From NCBI GenBank assembly GCA_046293395.1, contig JBKBOU010000001.1:496001-560000 (forward strand): a DNA stretch of 64,000 nt, read 5' to 3'. The notes below the pieces were generated by a model that saw only the letters and a list, made by a program, of their open reading frames with translations, ran no database searches and was not told the DNA's origin. Below, one piece after another: positions 34,901 to 42,919 of this stretch (position 1 is the first letter of the stretch; each line of letters opens with the position of its first letter). The translations under genes were made by a program, and so were the position numbers. Origin of the DNA: CAYNRA01 sp046293395 (GTDB taxonomy: Bacteria; Bacteroidota; Bacteroidia; Cytophagales; Spirosomataceae).

Positions 34901-35013
34901 GTCCTATGACAAACAGTATGCACATCCACTGCGATACCATCGTTGAGTACGGCGGAATTTCGTCAGAAGCTTTGGATATGACGTTACGTATGAAAAATCA
35001 ATCACAAGATTAA
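31957..35013 (+). CDS. Secreted double-domain amidohydrolase-fold protein; only the C-terminal domain keeps metal ligands
   Basis: 1018 aa from the ATG at 31957, which begins the signal peptide (MRKWYKKVAYLLLFGVGISATAQQ). The first half (about 30-450) is an amidohydrolase/imidazolonepropionase-like domain whose metal HxH is replaced (KHIYPGLVDAYANYG). The second half (about 570-1000) is canonical: TAGVIDEHSHIALL supplies HxH, then ITCHSYVQSE, TFTHILEGYK and AINSDDAEM supply further His and Asp, with VGSIKVGKDADIVLW at the end. It is probably a periplasmic hydrolase of an unknown cyclic amide or peptide. The next gene, 18 bp downstream, is a third, also metal-less, member. Confidence 0.8.
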   Translation: MRKWYKKVAYLLLFGVGISATAQQTFKPNGVQNEPVGLYAFKNATIHLDGENVIENALLFVKGDKIEAVGANFTLPAGTIVYDLKGKHIYPGLVDAYANYGVPEVKRSRGGRNFYQTQFDSEKKGAYNWNQAVHPEVNAAEQFVVDAKTAETMRKIGFGVAVTHQPDGIARGTSALVSFYDGSENIALLQPKVATHYSFNKGSSSQTFPVSLMGAVALLRQTLYDADWYKKGGNTKERNISLEAINQTSQLPRIFEAANVLDVLRADRIGDEFGTQFIIKTKGDEYQKIAEVKATNASLVVPINYPDAYDVEDPYDAERTSLTDMKHWELAPKNPALLHQAGIPFSITSADLTKKDMFWTNLRKAVQYGLPKSVALNAITSVPAKQLQVEGMVGKIQKGMLANFFISSEDIFNSNAKIHQNWIQGKPFEFIPLDKEDIRGDYSVDISNRIAKLVIKGTMDKPTFEMMVNDTVKITPKVSLDGNLVTISFVEKGKTTRLSGYKNGVNFMGKGLDGDGKEVAWTAMPTTPFSETAPKSAAAEKEIKTGEILYPFTAFGAKEKPKAEDLLIKNTTVWTNEKEGILQNTDVLIENGKIAKIGKNLTSKTAKTVDGQGKHLTAGVIDEHSHIALLSINEVETVSSEVRQGDVINSEDVNIYRQLAGGVTTSQLLHGSADCIGGQSAIIKLKWGESPENLKFPQAPEFIKFALGENVKRGNAPSAPDRYPATRMGVEQVYYDAFTRAKEYAKAWKEYNALKNKTGVTPPRKDLELDALVEILENTRHITCHSYVQSEINMLMNVADSMGFKVNTFTHILEGYKVADKMKQRQIAASTFSDWWAYKMEVKEAIPFNAAMLHKAGVLTAINSDDAEMARRLNQEAAKAVLYGGLSEEDAWKTVTLNPAKMMRIDHKVGSIKVGKDADIVLWTNNPLSVYARPEKTIIDGTVYFDKEKDEILRKEAAAERNRLVQIMLAQKAGGAPTQKARPMTNSMHIHCDTIVEYGGISSEALDMTLRMKNQSQD

Positions 35014-35031
35014 GTTTAATTTGAAAGGCAA

Positions 35032-36339
35032 ATGAAAAAATATATTTGTTCAGCTTTACTCCTTTTGAGCGCGACAACGCTATCAGTAAGGGCACAAAAT
35101 CCACTTCCGGGGCAGGCACAAAAAGCGCCCATCGCTTTGGTTGGTGGTGATATTTATGTCGGAAATGGAAAAACAATTTCCAAAGGAATCTTGGTTTTTG
35201 ACAAAGGGAAAATTACAGCCATTGGCACTGATAAAACGATTATTCCGGCAAAAGCAGAGGTGATTGAAATAACGGGAAAACATGTATATCCTGGTATTAT
35301 TTCGCCGTATGCACAAGCGGGTTTGAATGAAATCGGCGCAGTTCGTACGACCCAAGATTTCAGTGAAGTAGGCGATTACAACCCGAATGTACGTGCTTTA
35401 ATTGCGTACAACACAGACTCGGAAGTCATTCCTACGATTCGTGGAAACGGTATTTTGATTGGTCAAGTAACACCAAGTGGTGGAATTATTCCAGGTACTT
35501 CCTCGATTGTTCATTACGATGGATGGAACTGGGAAGATGCTGCCTTAAAAATAGACGACGGCATTTGGATGAGTTGGCCATCGCGGATTAGTCGTAATTT
35601 TGATTTTGCTACGATGAATTTTACCACAGGCAAAAACCCAAAATACGAGCAAAACATCCAAGAATTACGTCAATTATTTACAGAAGCAAAAAAATACGCG
35701 GAAATAAATAATCCTACCAACGCCAACTTAAAATTAGCCTCAATGAAAGGCTTATTTACAGGAGGTCAGCAGCTGTTTTTAGAAGTGAATGAAGGCAAAG
35801 AAATCATTGAAGCCATTCAGTTTGCAGAGCAGCAAGGGGTAAAAAAGTTGGTATTGGTTGGTGTTGAAAACCCGGATTTGGCGATTCCATTAATCAAAGA
35901 GAAAAACATCCCTGTCTTACTCTCAGGTACACATCGTCTGCCCAATAAAACGGATGACGACGTTTGGAATCCGTACAAATTACCATCCGATTTGATGAAT
36001 CAAGGAATTATGGTTGGTATGTTCTACAACGCTTCGTATTGGCGCACCCGGAACTTGCCTTTTGTTGCCGGAACAGCCGCAGCACACGGACTCACGCCGG
36101 AGCAAGCCTTGCAAATGATTACAGAAAACAATGCCAAAATTTTGGGTATTGCAGACCGAGTCGGTACACTAGAAGTTGGAAAAGACGCGACCCTCGTTAT
36201 CTCTGCCGGAGATATTTTGGACATGCGTACCAATAAGGTAAGCCACGCGTTCATTCAAGGAAAAAAAGTAGATCTTGACGACAAACAAAAACGTTTGTAT
36301 CATAAATTTTCTGAGAAATTACAAATTGAACATCCATAA
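35032..36339 (+). CDS. Secreted amidohydrolase-like protein lacking the metal-binding HxH
   Basis: 435 aa. The signal peptide ends near residue 21 (VRAQ). The fold is amidohydrolase-like: an N-terminal beta sandwich (IALVGGDIYVGNGKTI), KHVYPGIISPYAQAG where active members have DxHxH, and a C-terminal VGTLEVGKDATLVISAGD. No His pair is present at the usual site, so catalysis by the standard mechanism is unlikely. It may be a partner or substrate-binding subunit of the 1018-aa protein encoded 18 bp upstream. Confidence 0.78.
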   Translation: MKKYICSALLLLSATTLSVRAQNPLPGQAQKAPIALVGGDIYVGNGKTISKGILVFDKGKITAIGTDKTIIPAKAEVIEITGKHVYPGIISPYAQAGLNEIGAVRTTQDFSEVGDYNPNVRALIAYNTDSEVIPTIRGNGILIGQVTPSGGIIPGTSSIVHYDGWNWEDAALKIDDGIWMSWPSRISRNFDFATMNFTTGKNPKYEQNIQELRQLFTEAKKYAEINNPTNANLKLASMKGLFTGGQQLFLEVNEGKEIIEAIQFAEQQGVKKLVLVGVENPDLAIPLIKEKNIPVLLSGTHRLPNKTDDDVWNPYKLPSDLMNQGIMVGMFYNASYWRTRNLPFVAGTAAAHGLTPEQALQMITENNAKILGIADRVGTLEVGKDATLVISAGDILDMRTNKVSHAFIQGKKVDLDDKQKRLYHKFSEKLQIEHP

Positions 36340-36358
36340 GGATAGATTTGTAAGAGAG

Positions 36359-36396
36359 AAAGCCGACTGGATGGGAAATTCAGTCGGCTTTTTTGT
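36359..36396 (+). terminator. Intrinsic terminator after the amidohydrolase pair
   Basis: An 11-bp stem (AAAGCCGACTG / CAGTCGGCTTT) is followed by T6 and further T-rich sequence. Confidence 0.85.
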
Positions 36397-36480
36397 TTTT
36401 TTCCATTCAAATCAACCAATTGAAACCAAAATTGATTTGATTTGCAGGAAAGTTAGACGCGCATTGATTAGTTAAAAATA

Positions 36481-37749
36481 ATGAAAATAGGAATTATCGG
36501 ATTGGGGGACATGGGCAAATTATTTGCTAAAACATGGGCAGACCAAGGTTTTGAAATAATTGGATGTGACAAAGAAGAGAACAAAGAAACGCTTACAGAA
36601 GAATTTCAAGAGTATTCAAATGTACGAATTACGTCTTCGGGTGTAGAAGTTTCGAGACTTTGTGACTTTATTTTGTACTCAGTCGAAACCTCCAGAATCC
36701 ATGAAGTGGTTGCTGCTTACGGGCCTTCTACCAAGTTTGGAGCAATTGTAGCAGGTCAAACGTCTGTAAAAGCACCTGAAATTGCGGCGTTTGAGAAATA
36801 CTTACCCAAAGATGTTCACATCATCACTTTACACTCTTTGCATGGCCCAAATGTACAGCCTGTTGGACAAAAAATAGTACAGATTGTCCACAGATGTACA
36901 GATTCCAGTGCATTAAATCAGGCGACAAAAATCATTCAAGCCATCGGTTCAGATGTCATTGAATTGGAGAATTATGTAGAACATGATAAAATGATGGCGG
37001 ATATTCAAGCCATAACACACATTGGTTTTGAAAGCATCGGAACAGCTTTTATGCACAGAGGAGTGTATCCTTGGGAAAGCCCAACGCAGCCCAACGGGTT
37101 GGATAGTGTAAAATTATTGATGACACTGCGTATATACAGTTACAAACATCACGTGTATTCTGGTCTTGCCTTACTAAACCCAGAGGCGAAAAAAGACATT
37201 CGCGTCTATGCTCAAAGTGAACACCAACTCTTTGGGCAAATGATAAGTGAACAAATTTCGGCATTTAAGAAAGAAATATGGGAAGCACGGGATATTGTAT
37301 TTAAAGATTTTTCAGGGCAGTTGATGCTGGAAGATCAATGGATGAGTGAATACAGTTTAAATCCGACGATAAAACACTTACCCAATTCACATCTGAGTTT
37401 GTTGAGTATGGTTGTTGCTTGGAAAAATCTAGGAACCAATCCATATAAAAGTTTAATTTGTCAGACACCACCCTTTCGACTTCGTGTGGGTATGGCAGAG
37501 TATTTGTTCATGAATGACGAATTGTTGAACGAAACATTAGAAACCGCCTTATTTGACAAAAGTATCCGCCAAGATGATTTGGCTTTTCATACGGCTGTAC
37601 ACGAGTGGGCGAATATTATAGAAAAGGGAGATGTAGGAAGTTATCAAAAACAATTTGAAAACACACGTCAGTTTCTTTCGCCACGTCTTGTAGAAGGCAG
37701 AGAGTTAAGTAGTCAATTAATTAACCGAATCAACCATGCAACGAAATAA
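36481..37749 (+). CDS. tyrA: Prephenate dehydrogenase, fungal TYR1-like long form
   Basis: 422 aa. Oxidises prephenate to 4-hydroxyphenylpyruvate in tyrosine synthesis. The Rossmann motif is GIIGLGDMGKLFA at the start. VAGQTSVKAPE and IITLHSLHGPNVQPVGQ (about 118-134, with the active-site His) follow. An extended all-helical C-terminal region takes it to the length of yeast Tyr1 rather than the about 280 aa of common bacterial TyrA. No chorismate mutase or ACT domain is visible. Its last 14 bp overlap the acetyltransferase gene, suggesting translational coupling. Confidence 0.85.
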   Translation: MKIGIIGLGDMGKLFAKTWADQGFEIIGCDKEENKETLTEEFQEYSNVRITSSGVEVSRLCDFILYSVETSRIHEVVAAYGPSTKFGAIVAGQTSVKAPEIAAFEKYLPKDVHIITLHSLHGPNVQPVGQKIVQIVHRCTDSSALNQATKIIQAIGSDVIELENYVEHDKMMADIQAITHIGFESIGTAFMHRGVYPWESPTQPNGLDSVKLLMTLRIYSYKHHVYSGLALLNPEAKKDIRVYAQSEHQLFGQMISEQISAFKKEIWEARDIVFKDFSGQLMLEDQWMSEYSLNPTIKHLPNSHLSLLSMVVAWKNLGTNPYKSLICQTPPFRLRVGMAEYLFMNDELLNETLETALFDKSIRQDDLAFHTAVHEWANIIEKGDVGSYQKQFENTRQFLSPRLVEGRELSSQLINRINHATK

Positions 37750-38287
37750 AACAAATCTTGCTGTTTATGATAATAGTTGGTATCAACCTGGAAGTACATT
37801 AAAAAGATTTAGTTGGCTCATAATCAGCGGATTGTTCTTCGAAGTCTTTATTCCTTTTCCTAGTAAATTAAAAATTATTTTTCTTCGGTTATTTGGCGCG
37901 AAAGTAGGACAAGGAACGGTAATAAAGCCATTTGTTAAAATAAAATATCCTTGGTTTTTAGAAATTGGAGAACACGTCTGGATTGGAGAACACGTCTGGA
38001 TTGATAATCTGACACGGGTTTCTATCGGTTCAAATGCTTGTTTATCACAGGGTTGTTTGTTGCTAACAGGCAATCATGATTTTACAAAACCTACCTTCGA
38101 CTTGGTTGCAAAGCCAATCACATTAGAAGAAGGTGTTTGGATTGGGGCAAAGGCGACGGTTTGCCCCGGAGTTACTTGTTATTCACACAGCGTATTGGCG
38201 GTTGGTTCCGTTTTGACAAAAGATATGCCTCCTTATCAAATTTACCAAGGCGTACCGGCGGTTTATAAGCGAGAAAGACGCCTGTGA
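37736..38287 (+). CDS. WcaF-like hexapeptide-repeat O-acetyltransferase
   Basis: 183 aa. A left-handed beta-helix acetyltransferase of the colanic-acid WcaF type, probably acetylating a sugar of an exopolysaccharide or LPS precursor. The N-terminus has a short hydrophobic helix region (FSWLIISGLFFEVFIPFP). Hexapeptide coils run from about residue 65 to 170, with the catalytic-type His in LTGNHDFTKP and VGSVLTKDMPPYQIYQGVPA at the end. The nucleotides for one coil (37964-37981) are repeated exactly at 37982-37999. It is translationally coupled to tyrA and upstream of a WecA-like gene. Confidence 0.82.
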   Translation: MQRNKTNLAVYDNSWYQPGSTLKRFSWLIISGLFFEVFIPFPSKLKIIFLRLFGAKVGQGTVIKPFVKIKYPWFLEIGEHVWIGEHVWIDNLTRVSIGSNACLSQGCLLLTGNHDFTKPTFDLVAKPITLEEGVWIGAKATVCPGVTCYSHSVLAVGSVLTKDMPPYQIYQGVPAVYKRERRL

Positions 38288-38350
38288 GACCATTTAATCA
38301 ATAATTCTATTTTTTTTAGAAAAGAATATCCTCAAATCTCCTTAAAAGAC

Positions 38351-38358
38351 TAAATTTG
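38351..38358 (+). promoter_or_regulatory. Candidate -7 element for the WecA/TagO-like gene
   Basis: TAAATTTG matches TAnnTTTG, 61 bp before the ATG at 38420. Confidence 0.4.
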
Positions 38359-38419
38359 TATGAGTATAACTGTATAAATAGAACCAGTAAAATCATTTTT
38401 TACGAACAGAAATAGATTT

Positions 38420-39607
38420 ATGAATCTAACATTTGAAGAATTCATACCCAATCCTACACATAAAATATTGATTTCGATGTTGCTATCCTTCGGAATCACC
38501 TTTCGCTCCATTCCTATTATTATTAATGTTTGTAATTTGAAGGGATTAATGGAACAAAATATCAAACGCAGTTCCCACGAAATTCCTACTCCCACATTCG
38601 GAGGTATAGCTATTTTCGCGTCAACACTCATTGGTTACTTTCTTTGGAACTTCGGGGACGAGGGAATCATCATGCACAGGGTTGTAGTTGGTTTTATTAT
38701 TCTGTTCTTTTTGGGACTAAAAGACGACCTGTTCGCGTTAGCACCGATTAAAAAAATGATTTCACAAGTCATTGCCGCAGCACTTTTAGTCATTGGCAGT
38801 GACCTCCGTATCACCGATTTTTTTGGAATACTTGGGATTTACGAAATACCGTATCTTTTTAGTGTATTATTGACGATATTCATCTTTATTGCCCTCATTA
38901 ATGCCATTAATTTAATTGACGGCATAGATGGGCTCGCCGCTGGGATTGGCATGATTACTACGGCAACCTACGGTTTTTGGTTTTTAGCTAACGGTCATTA
39001 CAGTTTTGCTTCCATAAGCCTTTGTATATCAAGTACTTTAGTTGGTTTTTTGTACTATAATTTCTCCAAAAAGAACAAAATCTTTATGGGTGATACAGGA
39101 TCACTTATTCTAGGTTTCATCATTACTACATTAACTGTGAAATTTATACATTTTAATGTAACGCATGCATTCAAAATTGATGGACTTGTAAGCGCACCCG
39201 TGGTTGCTATTGCTTTATTGAGTGTGCCAATCTTTGATACAATACGTGTATTTTCTATACGAATCATGCGAAAAAAGTCGCCTTTCAAAGCCGATAGATT
39301 GCACATGCACCACCTCATTGTTGACAACGGATTTAGCCATATTCAGACCTCTTTTTTATTTTATACTTATACTATTTTACTTTCATCAGCAACGTATTTT
39401 TTACGCCATTACTTATCAAACACCCAACTTTGTGTATTCTTGATTGGTATATTTGCTCTGTATATTTTACTAGGTAACCTCCTAGAAAACAGACGACTAC
39501 GCCTAAAAAAACTAGCTGTAAAAGAAGAACGAAAAGGAAACCTACAACTGGTTAAACAGCAACCCTATAAGGTAAGTCAATTGGATGATACTTCTACCTT
39601 CAACTGA
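38420..39607 (+). CDS. Polyprenyl-phosphate HexNAc-1-phosphate transferase (WecA/TagO/MraY superfamily)
   Basis: 395 aa with about ten membrane helices. It transfers a HexNAc-1-phosphate from its UDP form to undecaprenyl phosphate, starting a surface polysaccharide. Motifs are SSHEIPTPTFGGIAIF, the Asp pair in GLKDDLFAL, NLIDGIDGLAAG (about 172), MGDTGSLILGF and RLHMHHLIVDNG, which is the WecA/TagO-type cytoplasmic loop rather than the MraY type. The C-terminal about 40 residues are basic and cytosolic. The neighbouring WcaF-like acetyltransferase fits a polysaccharide role. Confidence 0.88.
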   Translation: MNLTFEEFIPNPTHKILISMLLSFGITFRSIPIIINVCNLKGLMEQNIKRSSHEIPTPTFGGIAIFASTLIGYFLWNFGDEGIIMHRVVVGFIILFFLGLKDDLFALAPIKKMISQVIAAALLVIGSDLRITDFFGILGIYEIPYLFSVLLTIFIFIALINAINLIDGIDGLAAGIGMITTATYGFWFLANGHYSFASISLCISSTLVGFLYYNFSKKNKIFMGDTGSLILGFIITTLTVKFIHFNVTHAFKIDGLVSAPVVAIALLSVPIFDTIRVFSIRIMRKKSPFKADRLHMHHLIVDNGFSHIQTSFLFYTYTILLSSATYFLRHYLSNTQLCVFLIGIFALYILLGNLLENRRLRLKKLAVKEERKGNLQLVKQQPYKVSQLDDTSTFN

Positions 39608-39856
39608 TAAGTCCTCTCTTTTTAAGCGTATCGTAATTTGTTACTACTTGTAATACAAATAGCAGAATCTTATAAATAGTATAGATGCAATAGATGAAGC
39701 CAACTTCATTCGCTTCCACATTTTATCCATTTAATCATTTTCTAACCCGCACTTGTCTCATTAATTCACTCATTTTGGACTTTTTGGTTTTCCAAATCTT
39801 GCATAGACAGAAAGTATATCTCTCTCATTTAGTGGATAATATAAAAGTCTATAAAC

Positions 39857-39886
39857 AAAAAAGCCACGAATTGTCGTGGCTTTTTT
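39857..39886. terminator. Bidirectional terminator between WecA-like gene and guaA
   Basis: A 13-bp stem (AAAAAAGCCACGA / TCGTGGCTTTTTT) with an ATTG loop lies 6 bp beyond the guaA stop codon. The preceding 250 bp after the WecA-like gene hold nothing else recognisable. Confidence 0.88.
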
Positions 39887-39892
39887 GTTTTA

Positions 39893-41422
39893 TTATTCCC
39901 ATTCAATTGTTGCAGGTGGTTTAGAACTTATATCATATACAACCCTGTTTACCCCTTTCACTTTATTGATGATTTCATTTGAAATATCAGCTAAAAACGT
40001 GTAGGGAAGATGCGCCCAATCGGCTGTCATTCCATCTACACTCGTCACAGCACGGAGCGCTACAACCCGTTCGTAGGTACGCTCATCTCCCATTACACCC
40101 ACGCTTTGTACTGGCAATAACATCGCTCCAGCTTGCCAAACTTCATTATACAAATTGTATTTTTTTAATCCTTGAATAAAAATAGCATCTACTTCTTGTA
40201 GAATTTGTACTTTTTCAGCGGTAACATCACCTAAAATTCGAATACCTAAACCAGGGCCAGGGAACGGGTGACGACCTAAAATGGTAGCTGGAATGTCGAG
40301 TGCTTTTCCTACTTCACGCACACCATCTTTGAACAACAATTTGAGAGGCTCAATGACTTTTAATTTCATAAAATCGGGTAATCCTCCCACATTATGATGC
40401 GATTTAATCGTCACAGACGGCCCTTTTACAGAAACAGATTCAATAATATCCGGGTAAATAGTTCCTTGACCGAGCCATTTTGCATCTGTCACTTGTTTAG
40501 ACTCCGCATCAAAAACATCAATAAAAACTTTACCAATTGCTTTTCTCTTTGCTTCTGGGTCTGTTAAACCAGCTAGTTCAGAATAGAACAAATCTTTGGC
40601 GTTCACTCCTTTGACATTCAAGCCTAGCCCTTTGTAGGACTCCAATACTTCTTCAAACTCATTTTTTCGCAATAGCCCATTATCTACAAAAATACAGAAA
40701 AGATTTTCCCCAATGGCTTTATGAATCAATACCGCAGCAACGGTAGAATCAACACCACCTGACAAGCCCATGATGACCTTGTCATTGCCAAGAATTTCTT
40801 TTAAATCACGAACAGTTGACTCAATAAACGACTCGGAAGTCCAGGATTGAGAACATCCACAAATAGAGACAACAAAATTTTCTATTAATTTTTTTCCGTC
40901 TGTCGAGTGCGTTACTTCAGGATGGAATTGGATACCAAATGTTGCTTCACCGGTTACTTCAAACGCAGCTACCCGAACAGCATCTGTAGAAGCTACAACA
41001 GAAAAATTTTCGGGGAGAGATACGATGGTATCACCGTGCGACATCCATACTTGGGAATCAGAAGAAATGCCTGACAATAACGGATTTGTTTGCTCTACGG
41101 TCGTTAAAATAGCCCGACCGTACTCACGAATGGCTGAGGGTTTGACTTCCCCACCACCGGTATGAGCAAGTAATTGGGCGCCATAACAAACCCCTAAGAC
41201 GGGAACCTTCCCGCGTAAACTATCTAAGTCAATGCGAGGCGAATCCTCCTCCCGAACAGAACAAGGGCTACCAGATAAAATAACACCTTTGATGGAATCC
41301 GTGAGTTCAGGAATTTTACTGAAAGGATGAATTTCACAATAAACATTCAATTCTCGTACGCGGCGTGCAATCAATTGTGTGTATTGCGACCCAAAATCTA
41401 TGATTAAAATTTGTTCGTTCAT
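39893..41422 (-). CDS. guaA: GMP synthase (glutamine-hydrolysing)
   Basis: 509 aa. Converts XMP to GMP using glutamine and ATP. The N-terminal class I amidotransferase has its catalytic Cys in LGVCYGAQLL (about 79) and His/Glu in GIQFHPEVTHS (about 168). The ATP pyrophosphatase P-loop is VIMGLSGGVDSTVAA (about 215), and the dimerisation domain ends IEWE as usual. It is last in a run behind namZ, an SGNH protein and an MBOAT gene (21 bp gap). Confidence 0.96.
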   Translation of the reverse strand: MNEQILIIDFGSQYTQLIARRVRELNVYCEIHPFSKIPELTDSIKGVILSGSPCSVREEDSPRIDLDSLRGKVPVLGVCYGAQLLAHTGGGEVKPSAIREYGRAILTTVEQTNPLLSGISSDSQVWMSHGDTIVSLPENFSVVASTDAVRVAAFEVTGEATFGIQFHPEVTHSTDGKKLIENFVVSICGCSQSWTSESFIESTVRDLKEILGNDKVIMGLSGGVDSTVAAVLIHKAIGENLFCIFVDNGLLRKNEFEEVLESYKGLGLNVKGVNAKDLFYSELAGLTDPEAKRKAIGKVFIDVFDAESKQVTDAKWLGQGTIYPDIIESVSVKGPSVTIKSHHNVGGLPDFMKLKVIEPLKLLFKDGVREVGKALDIPATILGRHPFPGPGLGIRILGDVTAEKVQILQEVDAIFIQGLKKYNLYNEVWQAGAMLLPVQSVGVMGDERTYERVVALRAVTSVDGMTADWAHLPYTFLADISNEIINKVKGVNRVVYDISSKPPATIEWE

Positions 41423-41443
41423 GAAAAATAATGACTTAATGGA

Positions 41444-42919
41444 TTAAAACTGAAAATATATGAATTGTACGGGTCTATCGTACACACCGAATAACAAAAT
41501 TAAGAATAACCCCAAAATATAAATACTCCATCTACCTAATGTGGGCAACGCGAAGATTTTTTCACGTAAACTTCCCATTTTTTGTAGATAATGTACAGTT
41601 TCAAGTAAACAGATTAAAATAAGACTAATCAAGAACTCACGAGGTGGTTGAGACAAATAAATATTTTTTGCTAAAAAGGTTTGTAAAGTACCTTCAAAAG
41701 TAAATCCATCCAGTGTTAGCATTTGACGACCCATTTCTATGTTCATGGAATAGTACAAATAAGAGCCTCTGAAAAATGCCCAGGCAAATATAACCAATAC
41801 AAAAGTAGTCAAACGTTGAATGAAAGACGTGAAAAGCGAGCCAAGCCGGAATGATAGAAGTATATTTTCTCGGATAGACTTGGTCGCCCTTCCAATAAGT
41901 AAGTAGATTCCGTGTAGTGCCCCCCAGATTAAATAATTCCAGTTTGCCCCGTGCCAAAGACCACTGATAAAAAAGACAAAAAATAAATTAAAATAAATTC
42001 GGCTTTCAGAGACACGATTGCCACCGAGCGGGATATACAAATAGTCTCTGAACCAAGTAGAAAGAGAAATATGCCATCTTTTCCAAAATTCTGAAATTGT
42101 CTTTGAACTATACGGCCTGTCAAAGTTCTTCATTAAATCAAAGCCCATCACTTTGGCAGACCCAATGGCAATGTTTGAATAACCAGCGAAGTCGCAATAA
42201 ATTTGAAAGCTAAAAAAGAAAGCCCCAACCCAAAATTGCAATCCGGAACTTTCCAATGGGCGGTTATAGACTTGATCTGAAAATGCACTTAGCCTATCTG
42301 CAATTACAACCTTTTGGAACATTCCCCAAGCCATTAATGCCAAACCACTTTTAATTCTTTCATAATCAAAATATTTCTTTTCAGAGAATTGATGTAAAAT
42401 ATTTTGTGGTCGCTCAATGGGTCCGGCCACTAGCTGTGGAAAGAACATGACATACAGCGCATACTTGATGAAATCTTTCTCCGCTTTCTGATTTTTACGA
42501 TATACCTCAATCGTATAACTCATTGCCTGAAATGTGTGGAAAGAGAGGCCCATCGGGAGAAGTATTCGCCAAAAATTGGTGAATTTTAAGTCAGGATTGA
42601 ATAAATCTACAATTTCGTTGTGGATTAATTTAAAGAAATCAGCGTATTTGAAGATTACTAAAACACCGATATTTGCTACCAATGATAAAACCAGCCATAG
42701 TTTACGCTTTTTCCCTTCCGTTTTATCCATCCAGATGGCTGCGTAGTAATCAACAACAATGGTTCCAGCCAGAATCAAAATATAGATTGGCTTGAACATC
42801 ATGTAGAAAAAACAACTAGCGACCAGTAACCAAATCGCACGCCACTTGAAAGGCAATAGAAAATAAGTGCCTACAACAACGACAAAATAAATTAGAAAAT
42901 CAATCGAGTTAAATAGCAT
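41444..42919 (-). CDS. MBOAT-family membrane O-acyltransferase (AlgI-like)
   Basis: 491 aa with about ten or more membrane segments. It passes acyl groups across the inner membrane to an extracytoplasmic acceptor. The family core is RYPSSKT-like DRPYSSKTISEFWKRWHISLSTWFRDYLY (given in parts), and the catalytic His lies in SGLWHGANWNYLIWGALHG (about 318-336). It overlaps the preceding SGNH-like gene by 11 bp, typical of AlgI/AlgJ, DltB/DltD or PatA/PatB pairs. The acceptor may be peptidoglycan or a surface polysaccharide; presence of namZ in the same run hints at peptidoglycan. Confidence 0.88.
   Translation of the reverse strand: MLFNSIDFLIYFVVVVGTYFLLPFKWRAIWLLVASCFFYMMFKPIYILILAGTIVVDYYAAIWMDKTEGKKRKLWLVLSLVANIGVLVIFKYADFFKLIHNEIVDLFNPDLKFTNFWRILLPMGLSFHTFQAMSYTIEVYRKNQKAEKDFIKYALYVMFFPQLVAGPIERPQNILHQFSEKKYFDYERIKSGLALMAWGMFQKVVIADRLSAFSDQVYNRPLESSGLQFWVGAFFFSFQIYCDFAGYSNIAIGSAKVMGFDLMKNFDRPYSSKTISEFWKRWHISLSTWFRDYLYIPLGGNRVSESRIYFNLFFVFFISGLWHGANWNYLIWGALHGIYLLIGRATKSIRENILLSFRLGSLFTSFIQRLTTFVLVIFAWAFFRGSYLYYSMNIEMGRQMLTLDGFTFEGTLQTFLAKNIYLSQPPREFLISLILICLLETVHYLQKMGSLREKIFALPTLGRWSIYILGLFLILLFGVYDRPVQFIYFQF

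Noticed and set aside
39608..39856. Possible small gene between the WecA-like gene and guaA
   Set aside because: A 76-codon frame at 39694-39924 runs through the terminator and into guaA and has no recognisable sequence.
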